In this document: positions 54,768 through 61,752 of the stretch, piece after piece
How positions within the stretch are numbered: position 1 is the first letter of the stretch
Layout of the letters: every line of letters begins with the position of its first letter
DNA from: Secundilactobacillus silagei JCM 19001
GTDB taxonomy: Bacteria > Bacillota > Bacilli > Lactobacillales > Lactobacillaceae
DNA: 64,000 nucleotides
Assembly (NCBI RefSeq): GCF_002217945.1
Contig: NZ_BCMG01000002.1
Location: 62,001 to 126,000, forward strand
Direction: 5' to 3'
Translations under genes and position numbers: made by a program
The notes under the pieces: generated by a model
Database searches by the model: none
What the model saw: the letters and a program-made list of their open reading frames with translations, nothing else
What the model was told of the DNA's origin: nothing

Positions 54768-54883
54768 ACTGGCTCAAGTGGACAGAGAGTTGCATGTAAG
54801 GCATCGACCGTCAAAACCCAAAACCGGGGTTTTCACGGTCGATACCTTACACTCCACTCTCTAACCGCCCACTTTCGCACCTG
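54768..54883 (-). repeat. Stop-abutting palindromic repeat, copy 5
   Basis: Directly after the cfa TAG stop the minus strand reads CAGGTGCGAAAGTGGGCGG, then GGTTAGAGAGTGGAG. The arms pair with AGAGAGTTGCATGTAAG. The core AACCCAAAACCGGGGTTTT forms its own small hairpin. Confidence 0.75.
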
Positions 54884-56056
54884 CTACTTCATCATATAAT
54901 CCCTCGTCATCGGCAGACTCTTAGCAGACGCGCCCTTTGACAATAGGAACTGCATGACATCAATGTTACCTGATGCAAACGATGCACTGCAGGCCTGCAA
55001 GTAGAGGTCCCACATTCTAACGAAGCGCTCGTCCATCATATCCGTGATCTCTGGGACATGTTCCTTGAAGTTCTTATCCCAGATTTCCGTGGTTTTTTGA
55101 TAGTGCCGACGCAGAGCTTCCAGATCATCAATCTGTAAGCCGGCATCCAACATATGCTGGATATTTTCGGTTAAGCCTGGGACGTAGCCACCCGGGAAGA
55201 TCCACTTGTTGAGCCAGCCATTGTTAGCACCCTTGCCTTGCCGGGTAATACCGTGGATCAATGCCACACCATCCGGTCTCAGATACTTGGCAACGTCCTT
55301 GAAGTACTCACCAAGGTTTTCTTCACCTACGTGTTCAAACATGCCCACGGAGGTGACGTAATCCCACTGACGGTCACCTAGCTCACGATAGTCAACTAAC
55401 AGGACTTCGGCCACGTCTTCAAGGTGGTCTTCGGTGATCCGCTTTTGCACCAGATCATACTGTTCCTGACTCAACGTGACACCGGTGACTTTTAAATGGT
55501 ATTCCTTAGCAGCCGTCAGCATCAAAGTTCCCCAGCCACAGCCAATATCCAGTAGGGTCCGGCCCGGCTGCGGATTGAGTTTATTGATAATGTGGTGAAC
55601 TTTGTTAATTTGGGCTGTTTCCAGATCATCATCGGGGTGTTCGAAATAGGCACAAGAATAAGTCATAGTTTTATCCAGCCATAACTTGTAGAAGTTGTTG
55701 CCTAAATCATAATGGCTTTGGACATCCTGCTTACTTTCCTTTTCACCGTGTTTTTGTTTGGGTAAGAAGTGGATGAATTTATTGTTATGGAAGAAACTGT
55801 CCGCAGTTGTGTACGCTGAAGTGATCAGTTTTTCGATACTGCCGTCAATTTCAATTTTTTTATCCATGTAGCCTTCGCCAAGGGCAATCGAAGCGTTTTT
55901 CCGAATATCACTAATTGGAATCGGTTCGTTAAAGGTAATGTGAACTTCAGGTTCGCCATCCCCATAGGTTTCTGTTTTGCCGTCCCAGTAAGTGACTTTA
56001 ACTGGGATGTTAAATGAACGGCTCAGAAAGGTTTTATAAAACGTTTTTTCAAGCAT
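54884..56056 (-). CDS. cfa: Cyclopropane-fatty-acyl-phospholipid synthase
   Basis: 390 residues. Transfers a methylene group from S-adenosylmethionine to unsaturated acyl chains of membrane lipids, an acid and stress response in lactobacilli. The SAM motif [11 protein letters not shown] (about 174-184), [11 protein letters not shown] near 127 and M-T-Y-S-C-A-Y-F near 143 are diagnostic. GAGAGGATTG lies before the ATG. The gene stands alone; two palindromic repeats follow its stop. Confidence 0.95.
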   Translation of the reverse strand: MLEKTFYKTFLSRSFNIPVKVTYWDGKTETYGDGEPEVHITFNEPIPISDIRKNASIALGEGYMDKKIEIDGSIEKLITSAYTTADSFFHNNKFIHFLPKQKHGEKESKQDVQSHYDLGNNFYKLWLDKTMTYSCAYFEHPDDDLETAQINKVHHIINKLNPQPGRTLLDIGCGWGTLMLTAAKEYHLKVTGVTLSQEQYDLVQKRITEDHLEDVAEVLLVDYRELGDRQWDYVTSVGMFEHVGEENLGEYFKDVAKYLRPDGVALIHGITRQGKGANNGWLNKWIFPGGYVPGLTENIQHMLDAGLQIDDLEALRRHYQKTTEIWDKNFKEHVPEITDMMDERFVRMWDLYLQACSASFASGNIDVMQFLLSKGASAKSLPMTRDYMMK

Positions 56057-56186
56057 GAACTTTCAATCCTCTCTTTCAAAAATACTGTATACAAACATTA
56101 ATTATACGCTTTGCCGTCAAGTTTGTACTTTTGGGGGATTTAGGCAATCTTAAAAATCGCTACTGCCGTAGGAATTGGCAACATGG

Positions 56187-56219
56187 TATAATAATGGGTA
56201 ATATAGCTAAAAGAAGGAG
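56187..56219 (+). promoter_or_regulatory. Extended -10 promoter and ribosome site
   Basis: TGGTATAAT (56184-56192) is an extended -10 element, followed by AAGAAGGAG for the next gene. Confidence 0.55.
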
Positions 56220-56227
56220 AAATGACA

Positions 56228-57157
56228 TTGAAAAAGTGGATTTGGACCATTGTGGCCGTCGTAATTATCGCCGTGATTGGCGGGGTGACCTTTACGAGCC
56301 ATCATATTACGCAGAAGGCCTATACAGCAGCGATGACAACTGGTAGACAAGCCGTCAGCAAAGAGAACTATTCAATTGCTGAATCGGCTTTTCAAGATGC
56401 ATTGCGTCACCGCACCAATGATCAGCAGGCACAGGGCCATTTGACTCAGACTCAAAACTTTGTGTCAGCGCAATCAGCAATGTCTGATCACGAATTTAGT
56501 ACCGCCAAGTCAGATTACACGAAGGTCAAGAACGCCAAATCAGGCTCGTCAATGTTACGTAACCGTGCCAAAACAGCGTTGAAACTGCTGAAGACGGTTC
56601 AGCTTAAAGCGGAAACTTTCCAAGATGTTTACGATCAGGCCTTAACTCAAAATCAGGGACAGTCTTACGAAGCGTCTAACGCAACTTTGGACCGGATCTT
56701 TAAGGATGCCGCTGCTAAGCAAAGCTACTATACCAATATTTACAACCACGCGGTCGATCTGCGCAGCGCTAATAATAAGGCCATTAAACACGGCGGCGAT
56801 GGGACTTCTGATCCTAGTTCAAGCACCCCGAATAGTGCGTCAAGCTCAGCTGATTCCAGTTCAGCCAATGCCAGTAGCGACAGCAGTAGCAGCAGTCGCA
56901 CAACGGGGCTGACGAATTCTGAAAAACAGGCCGCTAAGAACTATAAGGGTTCCAACGAATTTACAGTTAAAAAATCGCAGACTGAAATTAATGGTAAGGC
57001 CATTACGGCTGCTCAAATTGCCAGCGCCCGAAAAACCTTATCTGCAATCAACGTCCCTGCTGGCAGCTTCTCCGATCAAGATATTAGAACTGGTTTGATT
57101 GCTGCTAATAAGGCCGGTATTTCATTTAAAGCATACGCACAAAAGACATATAAGTAA
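56228..57157 (+). CDS. Membrane-anchored extracytoplasmic protein, hypothetical
   Basis: 309 residues from TTG 56228, which is eight bases after GGAG; the ATG at 56222 is too close to it. One N-terminal membrane helix (about 3-20: W-I-W-T-I-V-A-V-V-I-I-A-V-I-G-G) is followed by a helical repeat-like region (about 30-185), a Ser/Thr/Asp-rich linker (about 190-235), and a small C-terminal domain (about 240-309). The helical part may form TPR-like hairpins. No lipobox and no known family. Neighbours are an AI-2E-type permease and signal peptidase I. Confidence 0.7.
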   Translation: MKKWIWTIVAVVIIAVIGGVTFTSHHITQKAYTAAMTTGRQAVSKENYSIAESAFQDALRHRTNDQQAQGHLTQTQNFVSAQSAMSDHEFSTAKSDYTKVKNAKSGSSMLRNRAKTALKLLKTVQLKAETFQDVYDQALTQNQGQSYEASNATLDRIFKDAAAKQSYYTNIYNHAVDLRSANNKAIKHGGDGTSDPSSSTPNSASSSADSSSANASSDSSSSSRTTGLTNSEKQAAKNYKGSNEFTVKKSQTEINGKAITAAQIASARKTLSAINVPAGSFSDQDIRTGLIAANKAGISFKAYAQKTYK

Positions 57158-57163
57158 CAAAAT

Positions 57164-57209
57164 GGTCCCTGTTTGGCCACGACTGGAGTGGCAGCAAGGG
57201 CTCTTTTCA
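57164..57209 (+). terminator. Terminator-like hairpin
   Basis: CCCTG...GGCCAC / GTGGC...CAAGGG followed by CTCTTTTC; the T-run is short. Confidence 0.55.
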
Positions 57210-57234
57210 TTAACTTCAAGAGGGAAGGGACGCT

Positions 57235-58323
57235 ATGAGTTTATATCAGCGCTTTGTTAACAACGTGATTTTACGGCGATGGGTCGTTTTAGGGATTTTG
57301 ATTGGTTTTCTGTGGCTAGTCAGATCTGAAATGAGCAAGATCTTGCTGACCTTTATCTTTACGTTTTTGATCATTCGGCTGATTCGAGCCATTCAACGGC
57401 ACGTCCGCATACCGTATCAGCTGATCGTGATCGTGGTCTACGCTTTGCTGATTATTGGCCTGTATTTTGCCATTACGATCTACATTCCCAAAATTACCGC
57501 GCAGGTGATCTCTTCCGTTCAGTCGATTTATAACTTCTACCAAAATTCGGCTAACGATACGAACCAAACGGTCAGGCTGGTTTCAGACTGGTTGGCCAAG
57601 TCTCACCTCTTGCCGCAAGTTAAGGGCGGTTTGAAAGTCATCGTTGATTACATTACGAGTATTGGGTCATTTGGGGTGACGTTCGTTTTGTCGATTATCC
57701 TGAGTTTCTTTTATACGATTGAACTGAAACCGATGGACGCCTTTTCAAAGCTCTTCTTAAGCAGCGATTATGGCTGGTTCTTCCAAGACATTTCCTACTT
57801 TGGTCACAAGTTTGCGGATACTTTTGGGGTCGTTCTTGAAGCCCAGTTTTTGATTGCGATCTTCAACACGGTGGTCACAACGGTTGGTTTAGCGTTCCTG
57901 CACATGCCGCAGTTATTAGCCGTGGCCATTATGATTTTCGTTCTCAGTCTGGTTCCCGTGGCGGGGGTCATTATTTCGGCTGTTCCGCTAAGCATCCTCG
58001 GTTACGCGGTTGGCGGCGCTAAAGATGTCGCTACGATATTGATCTTACTGCTGGTGGTTCACGTGATTGAAGCTTACGTGCTTAATCCAAAATTGATGTC
58101 CAGTAAAACTGAATTGCCGATTTTCTATACTTTCGTGGTATTATTGGCAGGTGAAGCGATGTGGGGCATCTGGGGTTTGATCGTCAGTGTGCCGATCTTC
58201 ACCTTTTTCCTGGATATTTTAGGCGTGAAGAAAGCTCACGGGTTATACGTCGCACCCACAGAATTAAAAGAAAAAATTAAAGCGCAACGTAAACGCTGGA
58301 AGTCTGAAGACAAAAAGCGATGA
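57235..58323 (+). CDS. AI-2E family permease
   Basis: 362 residues with seven or eight membrane helices, typical of the AI-2E/PerM family. Marks are the C-terminal P-V-A-G-V-I-I-S-A-V-P near 241-251 and H-V-I-E-A-Y-V-L-N-P-K-L-M near 277-289. Family members act as efflux carriers or Na+(Li+)/H+ antiporters; only some move autoinducer-2. Substrate here unknown. The next gene starts 28 bases later. Confidence 0.87.
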   Translation: MSLYQRFVNNVILRRWVVLGILIGFLWLVRSEMSKILLTFIFTFLIIRLIRAIQRHVRIPYQLIVIVVYALLIIGLYFAITIYIPKITAQVISSVQSIYNFYQNSANDTNQTVRLVSDWLAKSHLLPQVKGGLKVIVDYITSIGSFGVTFVLSIILSFFYTIELKPMDAFSKLFLSSDYGWFFQDISYFGHKFADTFGVVLEAQFLIAIFNTVVTTVGLAFLHMPQLLAVAIMIFVLSLVPVAGVIISAVPLSILGYAVGGAKDVATILILLLVVHVIEAYVLNPKLMSSKTELPIFYTFVVLLAGEAMWGIWGLIVSVPIFTFFLDILGVKKAHGLYVAPTELKEKIKAQRKRWKSEDKKR

Positions 58324-58351
58324 CGTTGTCTAACAAATTGGAGGTTTTAGT

Positions 58352-58963
58352 TTGAAAAAAACACTTTCATGGCTGATACCCATCGCAATTGGTCTCTTGT
58401 TGGCACTTGGTATTCGGTTCTTCTGGCTGGTACCGGTCAACGTTGATGGGGCGTCAATGGAGCCTAATTTAAAGAATGGTCAACGAGTCGTCGCGGTTAA
58501 AACGGCATCCGTTAAACGGTATTCCGTGATCGTTTTTGATGCTTCTGGCGTGGATCCTAACGCCGCACCAAAGGAAAATTACGTGAAGCGGGTCATTGGT
58601 TTACCAGGGGATTCAATTCGTTATTCTAAGACCGGTAAGCTTTACGTGAACGGCAAGTATCAGGCGCAGAACTTTATTTCTAAGTATCAGCAGCAAGCTG
58701 GTACGGTGGCCGGCTATACGAACGGGTTTAACCTGGTTTCCGCTGCTCGTCAAAACGACTGGAGCAACAAGTGGAGCCTGGCAATCGGTAATAACCGGGT
58801 CAACAAAGTGCCGAAGAACTGCTACTTCGTGATGGGAGATCACCGCAGCGTTTCTGAAGACGGCCGGATGTATGGCTTCGTTCCTAAGAGCAAGATGGTC
58901 GGGGTCGTGAAGGTCGGTTTCTGGAAAGGCAACCACAAGATCATTAATGATTATCAAAATTAA
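58352..58963 (+). CDS. lepB: Signal peptidase I
   Basis: 203 residues. Cleaves signal peptides from exported proteins. One N-terminal membrane helix (about 6-27), catalytic serine S35 in G-A-S-M-E-P-N and catalytic lysine K79 in Y-V-K-R-V-I-G-L-P-G-D; later G-D-H-R motif near 168. The start is TTG with TTGGAGG upstream. With so many exported proteins in this window it has plenty of local substrates, but it is a general enzyme. Confidence 0.93.
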   Translation: MKKTLSWLIPIAIGLLLALGIRFFWLVPVNVDGASMEPNLKNGQRVVAVKTASVKRYSVIVFDASGVDPNAAPKENYVKRVIGLPGDSIRYSKTGKLYVNGKYQAQNFISKYQQQAGTVAGYTNGFNLVSAARQNDWSNKWSLAIGNNRVNKVPKNCYFVMGDHRSVSEDGRMYGFVPKSKMVGVVKVGFWKGNHKIINDYQN

Positions 58964-58976
58964 TTTCACAAATTAT

Positions 58977-59015
58977 GGGCGGGTTCAATCTAATTAAGGA
59001 TTGAACCCGCTTTCT
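58977..59015 (+). terminator. Terminator after lepB
   Basis: Hairpin GCGGGTTCAATC / GATTGAACCCGC followed by a T-rich run. Confidence 0.88.
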
Positions 59016-59103
59016 TCATGTGAAGCGCTAATTGGTACTGAAATTACCAGTGATTTGGTGTAAAATGGTTTGGTAATTAAAAGAAGAAAGAGGTATTTAA
59101 CTA

Positions 59104-59793
59104 ATGGCTAAATTAGTATTGATCCGTCACGGTCAAAGTGAATGGAACTTATCTAACCAATTTACTGGTTGGGTTGACGTTGATCTTAGCGATGAAGGTG
59201 TTAAGCAAGCTATCAACGCTGGTAAGTTACTCAAGGAAGCAGGCATTCAATTCGACTATGCCTACACTTCTGTTTTAACTCGTGCCATCAAGACGTTGCA
59301 TTACGCTTTGGAATACTCAGACCAACTCTGGATTCCAGAAAAGAAGACTTGGCGTTTGAACGAACGTCACTACGGTGCATTACAAGGCCAAAACAAGGCT
59401 GAAGCAGCCAAGAAGTTCGGTGACGAACAAGTCCACATCTGGCGTCGTTCATACGATGTTTTGCCACCATTGCTGAAGGCTGATGATGAAGGTTCAGCAT
59501 CTAAGGACCGTCGTTATGCTAACTTGGATCCTAACATCGTGCCTGGTGGTGAAAACTTAAAGGTTACCTTGGAACGGGTTATGCCATTCTGGGAAGATGA
59601 AGTTGCACCTAAGTTGCTTGATGGCAAGAACATCATCATTGCAGCCCACGGTAACTCATTACGTGCCTTAAGCAAGTACATTGAAGGTATCTCTGATGAA
59701 GATATCATCAACTTGGAAATGAAGACTGGCCAACCAGTTATTTATGACTTTGATGAAAAGTTGAATGTGTTGAAGAAGAGTAAGCTGGGCTAA
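59104..59793 (+). CDS. gpmA: 2,3-bisphosphoglycerate-dependent phosphoglycerate mutase
   Basis: 229 residues. Interconverts 3- and 2-phosphoglycerate in glycolysis. The phosphohistidine motif [10 protein letters not shown] (H9) and the later A-A-H-G-N-S-L-R-A segment are present, and length matches the family. Codon use is strongly biased, as expected of a highly expressed glycolytic gene. AAAGAGG ribosome site. Followed by two copies of the palindromic repeat. Confidence 0.95.
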   Translation: MAKLVLIRHGQSEWNLSNQFTGWVDVDLSDEGVKQAINAGKLLKEAGIQFDYAYTSVLTRAIKTLHYALEYSDQLWIPEKKTWRLNERHYGALQGQNKAEAAKKFGDEQVHIWRRSYDVLPPLLKADDEGSASKDRRYANLDPNIVPGGENLKVTLERVMPFWEDEVAPKLLDGKNIIIAAHGNSLRALSKYIEGISDEDIINLEMKTGQPVIYDFDEKLNVLKKSKLG

Positions 59794-59802
59794 AGAACAG
59801 AG

Positions 59803-60050
59803 TGTGGAACAGACCGTTTAGATTGCGGTGTGTAAGGCGCTTATGGCAAAAATCCCGGTTTTGGATTTATGTCATAAGTGACTTACATGCAGCAATCTGG
59901 TCTGTGCAACACGTTTCAGCTATGTAGGCGTAACAGAGCATAAATCCTGGGTTTGGATTTATGCCGAAGTTGGCTTACACATAGCTCCTTGCCTGCTGCA
60001 ACACGTTTCAGCTATGTTGCAGATTACCCTGCACAACCAGTTTCAACCAC
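59803..60050 (+). repeat. Stop-abutting palindromic repeat, copy 6 plus partial copy
   Basis: Ten bases after the gpmA stop it begins GAGTGTGGAACAGACCG and ends CACGTTTCAGCTATG near 59925. A shorter right-hand copy (about 59940-60020) follows, as behind ychF, so the same full-plus-partial arrangement occurs twice in the window. Confidence 0.75.
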
Positions 60051-60065
60051 GTAACTAAAAACAAA

Positions 60066-60117
60066 AAAGATGATCACTAACGGGCTATCAAGTCTGGCTC
60101 GTGGGTGGTCATTTTTC
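60066..60117 (+). terminator. Terminator
   Basis: Hairpin ATGATCAC...ACGGG / CTCGTGGGTGGTCAT followed by TTTTT. Confidence 0.7.
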
Positions 60118-60183
60118 TGCGCTAAATTGCGTTTAATAATGGAATAAACAAAAATAAACTTTAATTGAACAGGAGTATTAAAC

Positions 60184-60420
60184 TTGAACAACGAAACAGA
60201 AGTCAGTCAACGAGAAATGTTAAAAATCATCGGGATCTTTAGAAAGAACGGTTTTAAGGGTGAATACGAAACCTTTGAGCGTTCAAAGGAAAATGAGGGC
60301 GAGTACTTCGTCGTCGTCACGGATGAAAACACCCATATTAAGGGATTATTTAAAGCCAATCTGACGGATGGCGTCGTTTCGTTCCAACATGTTTTAGATG
60401 ATCATAATACAGTTGCGTAG
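60184..60420 (+). CDS. Small acidic hypothetical protein
   Basis: 78 residues starting at TTG with CAGGAG upstream. Soluble, Glu/Asp/Lys-rich, with an N-terminal helix (R-E-M-L-K-I-I-G-I-F) and a beta-strand run (E-Y-F-V-V-V-T-D). No family recognised. It is monocistronic between two terminators. Confidence 0.65.
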   Translation: MNNETEVSQREMLKIIGIFRKNGFKGEYETFERSKENEGEYFVVVTDENTHIKGLFKANLTDGVVSFQHVLDDHNTVA

Positions 60421-60439
60421 TCATTAACGGCAGAGTTAG

Positions 60440-60487
60440 CAATACCTCTGAAGTTCGCCAGTCAACGAATCCAGGGGTATTTTTTTG
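60440..60487 (+). terminator. Terminator
   Basis: Hairpin AATACCTCTG / CAGGGGTATT with a 21-base loop region, followed by TTTTTT. Confidence 0.8.
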
Positions 60488-60543
60488 TGGCAAATGAAGT
60501 CAATTAAAACTAAATACTAAGAGATTGGGATGGCATAAAAGAG

Positions 60544-61254
60544 ATGCATCAACTAATGGCAGAGTTTATGGGCACGGCCCTTATGATTTTATTTGGGGTG
60601 GGTGTCCACGCTGACACAGTGTTAAACGATACAAAGTACCACGGTTCCGGTCACTTATTCGCAATTACAACGTGGGCGTTTGGTATTTCCATGGCGCTAT
60701 TTATTTTCGGTAACGTCACGATCAACCCAGCAATGGCTTTCTGTGAATTCTTATTAGGCAAAATGACCTTTATTACATTTATTGAAACAGCTATTTTTCA
60801 AATGGCCGGCGGGGTTGTGGGGGCATTGATCGTCTACGTGATGTACGCCGATTCATTCAAACATTCCTATGACAAAGTTGATCCAGAAACCATTCGAAAC
60901 ATTTTTTCAACGGCACCGGCAGTTCGGAACTTGCCACGGAATTTCTTTGTCGAATTCTTTGATACCTTCCTATTCTTAACGGGAATCCTTGCTATTTCTC
61001 GAATTAACGCGCCAGAGATGGTGCCGATTGGTGTTGGCCTGTTAGTCTGGGCAATTGGGATGGGACTGGGCGGTCCTACTGGATTTGCGATGAACCAAGC
61101 CCGGGACCTGGGACCACGAATTGCGCACGCGATTCTACCGATTAAGAACAAGGCAGCTAGTGACTGGCAATATGGGCTGATCGTTCCAGGAATTGCGCCA
61201 TTTGGTGGTGCGGTGGCAGCAGCGATGTTTGCCAAACTTTATTTGGGCATCTAA
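60544..61254 (+). CDS. glpF: Glycerol facilitator / aquaporin (MIP family)
   Basis: 236 residues, six membrane helices with two half-helices. The first pore motif is N-P-A (V-T-I-N-P-A-M-A-F, about 58-66). The second reads N-Q-A instead of N-P-A (A-M-N-Q-A-R-D-L-G-P-R, about 178-188), with the R-D after it conserved as in glycerol facilitators. Such channels pass glycerol, water and small solutes. AAAAGAG lies upstream of the ATG. No glycerol kinase or other partner is adjacent. A terminator follows. Confidence 0.9.
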   Translation: MHQLMAEFMGTALMILFGVGVHADTVLNDTKYHGSGHLFAITTWAFGISMALFIFGNVTINPAMAFCEFLLGKMTFITFIETAIFQMAGGVVGALIVYVMYADSFKHSYDKVDPETIRNIFSTAPAVRNLPRNFFVEFFDTFLFLTGILAISRINAPEMVPIGVGLLVWAIGMGLGGPTGFAMNQARDLGPRIAHAILPIKNKAASDWQYGLIVPGIAPFGGAVAAAMFAKLYLGI

Positions 61255-61312
61255 TACGATGACAGTTAATCAATAATATTGATTGATTTTAATAAGCAAT
61301 TTCTTATTTTTA

Positions 61313-61350
61313 AAAAGCTAAGGACACGCACCATGGTTCTTAGCTTTTTT
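61313..61350 (+). terminator. Terminator after glpF
   Basis: Hairpin AAAAGCTAAG / CTTAGCTTTT followed by T residues. Confidence 0.85.
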
Positions 61351-61752
61351 GTCGGCTGTCTTGCCTACAAAGCGCGGGATTCCGCTAAAAAATTAAGCTT
61401 TATTTATAACGGCATAGTAGTCTTAGCAGATAAATTTATTGAAAAAATACGGGACATGACACTGTAAATTGTTCTAATTTAGGACTACGATAAAAATGAT
61501 GAGGATTTTTAATGGTTACCTTAAATATATAAGTATTATAGATATCAGTATTTAAGATGACGGTAGATGTCATCCTGAAATTATCGCCCCAAAACAGGGA
61601 GAATAAGGGCGGTCGAATAGGGGATTTTGGATAATATTTGTCGCTAAGTTATTAGGGTATAAGGCTGTATTTAAATGGTTTTCAAGACAGTCGTTGAGAA
61701 AACGTCTATTAAAAATAGCTGAGTACCTCAATAGAGCTTAGAACTGGTTTTA
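61351..61752 (+). other. AT-rich leader of the final surface-protein gene
   Basis: About 400 bases without a credible gene; a 62-codon frame at 61279-61467 covers the glpF terminator and is not likely coding. Short hairpins are seen (for example around 61690-61725), but no clear promoter. Confidence 0.4.

Noticed and set aside
60867-61235. 122-codon minus-strand ORF
   Set aside because: Antisense shadow of glpF; composition follows the codon bias of the true gene.
61279-61467. 62-codon ORF after glpF
   Set aside because: It contains the glpF terminator and lacks a ribosome site.
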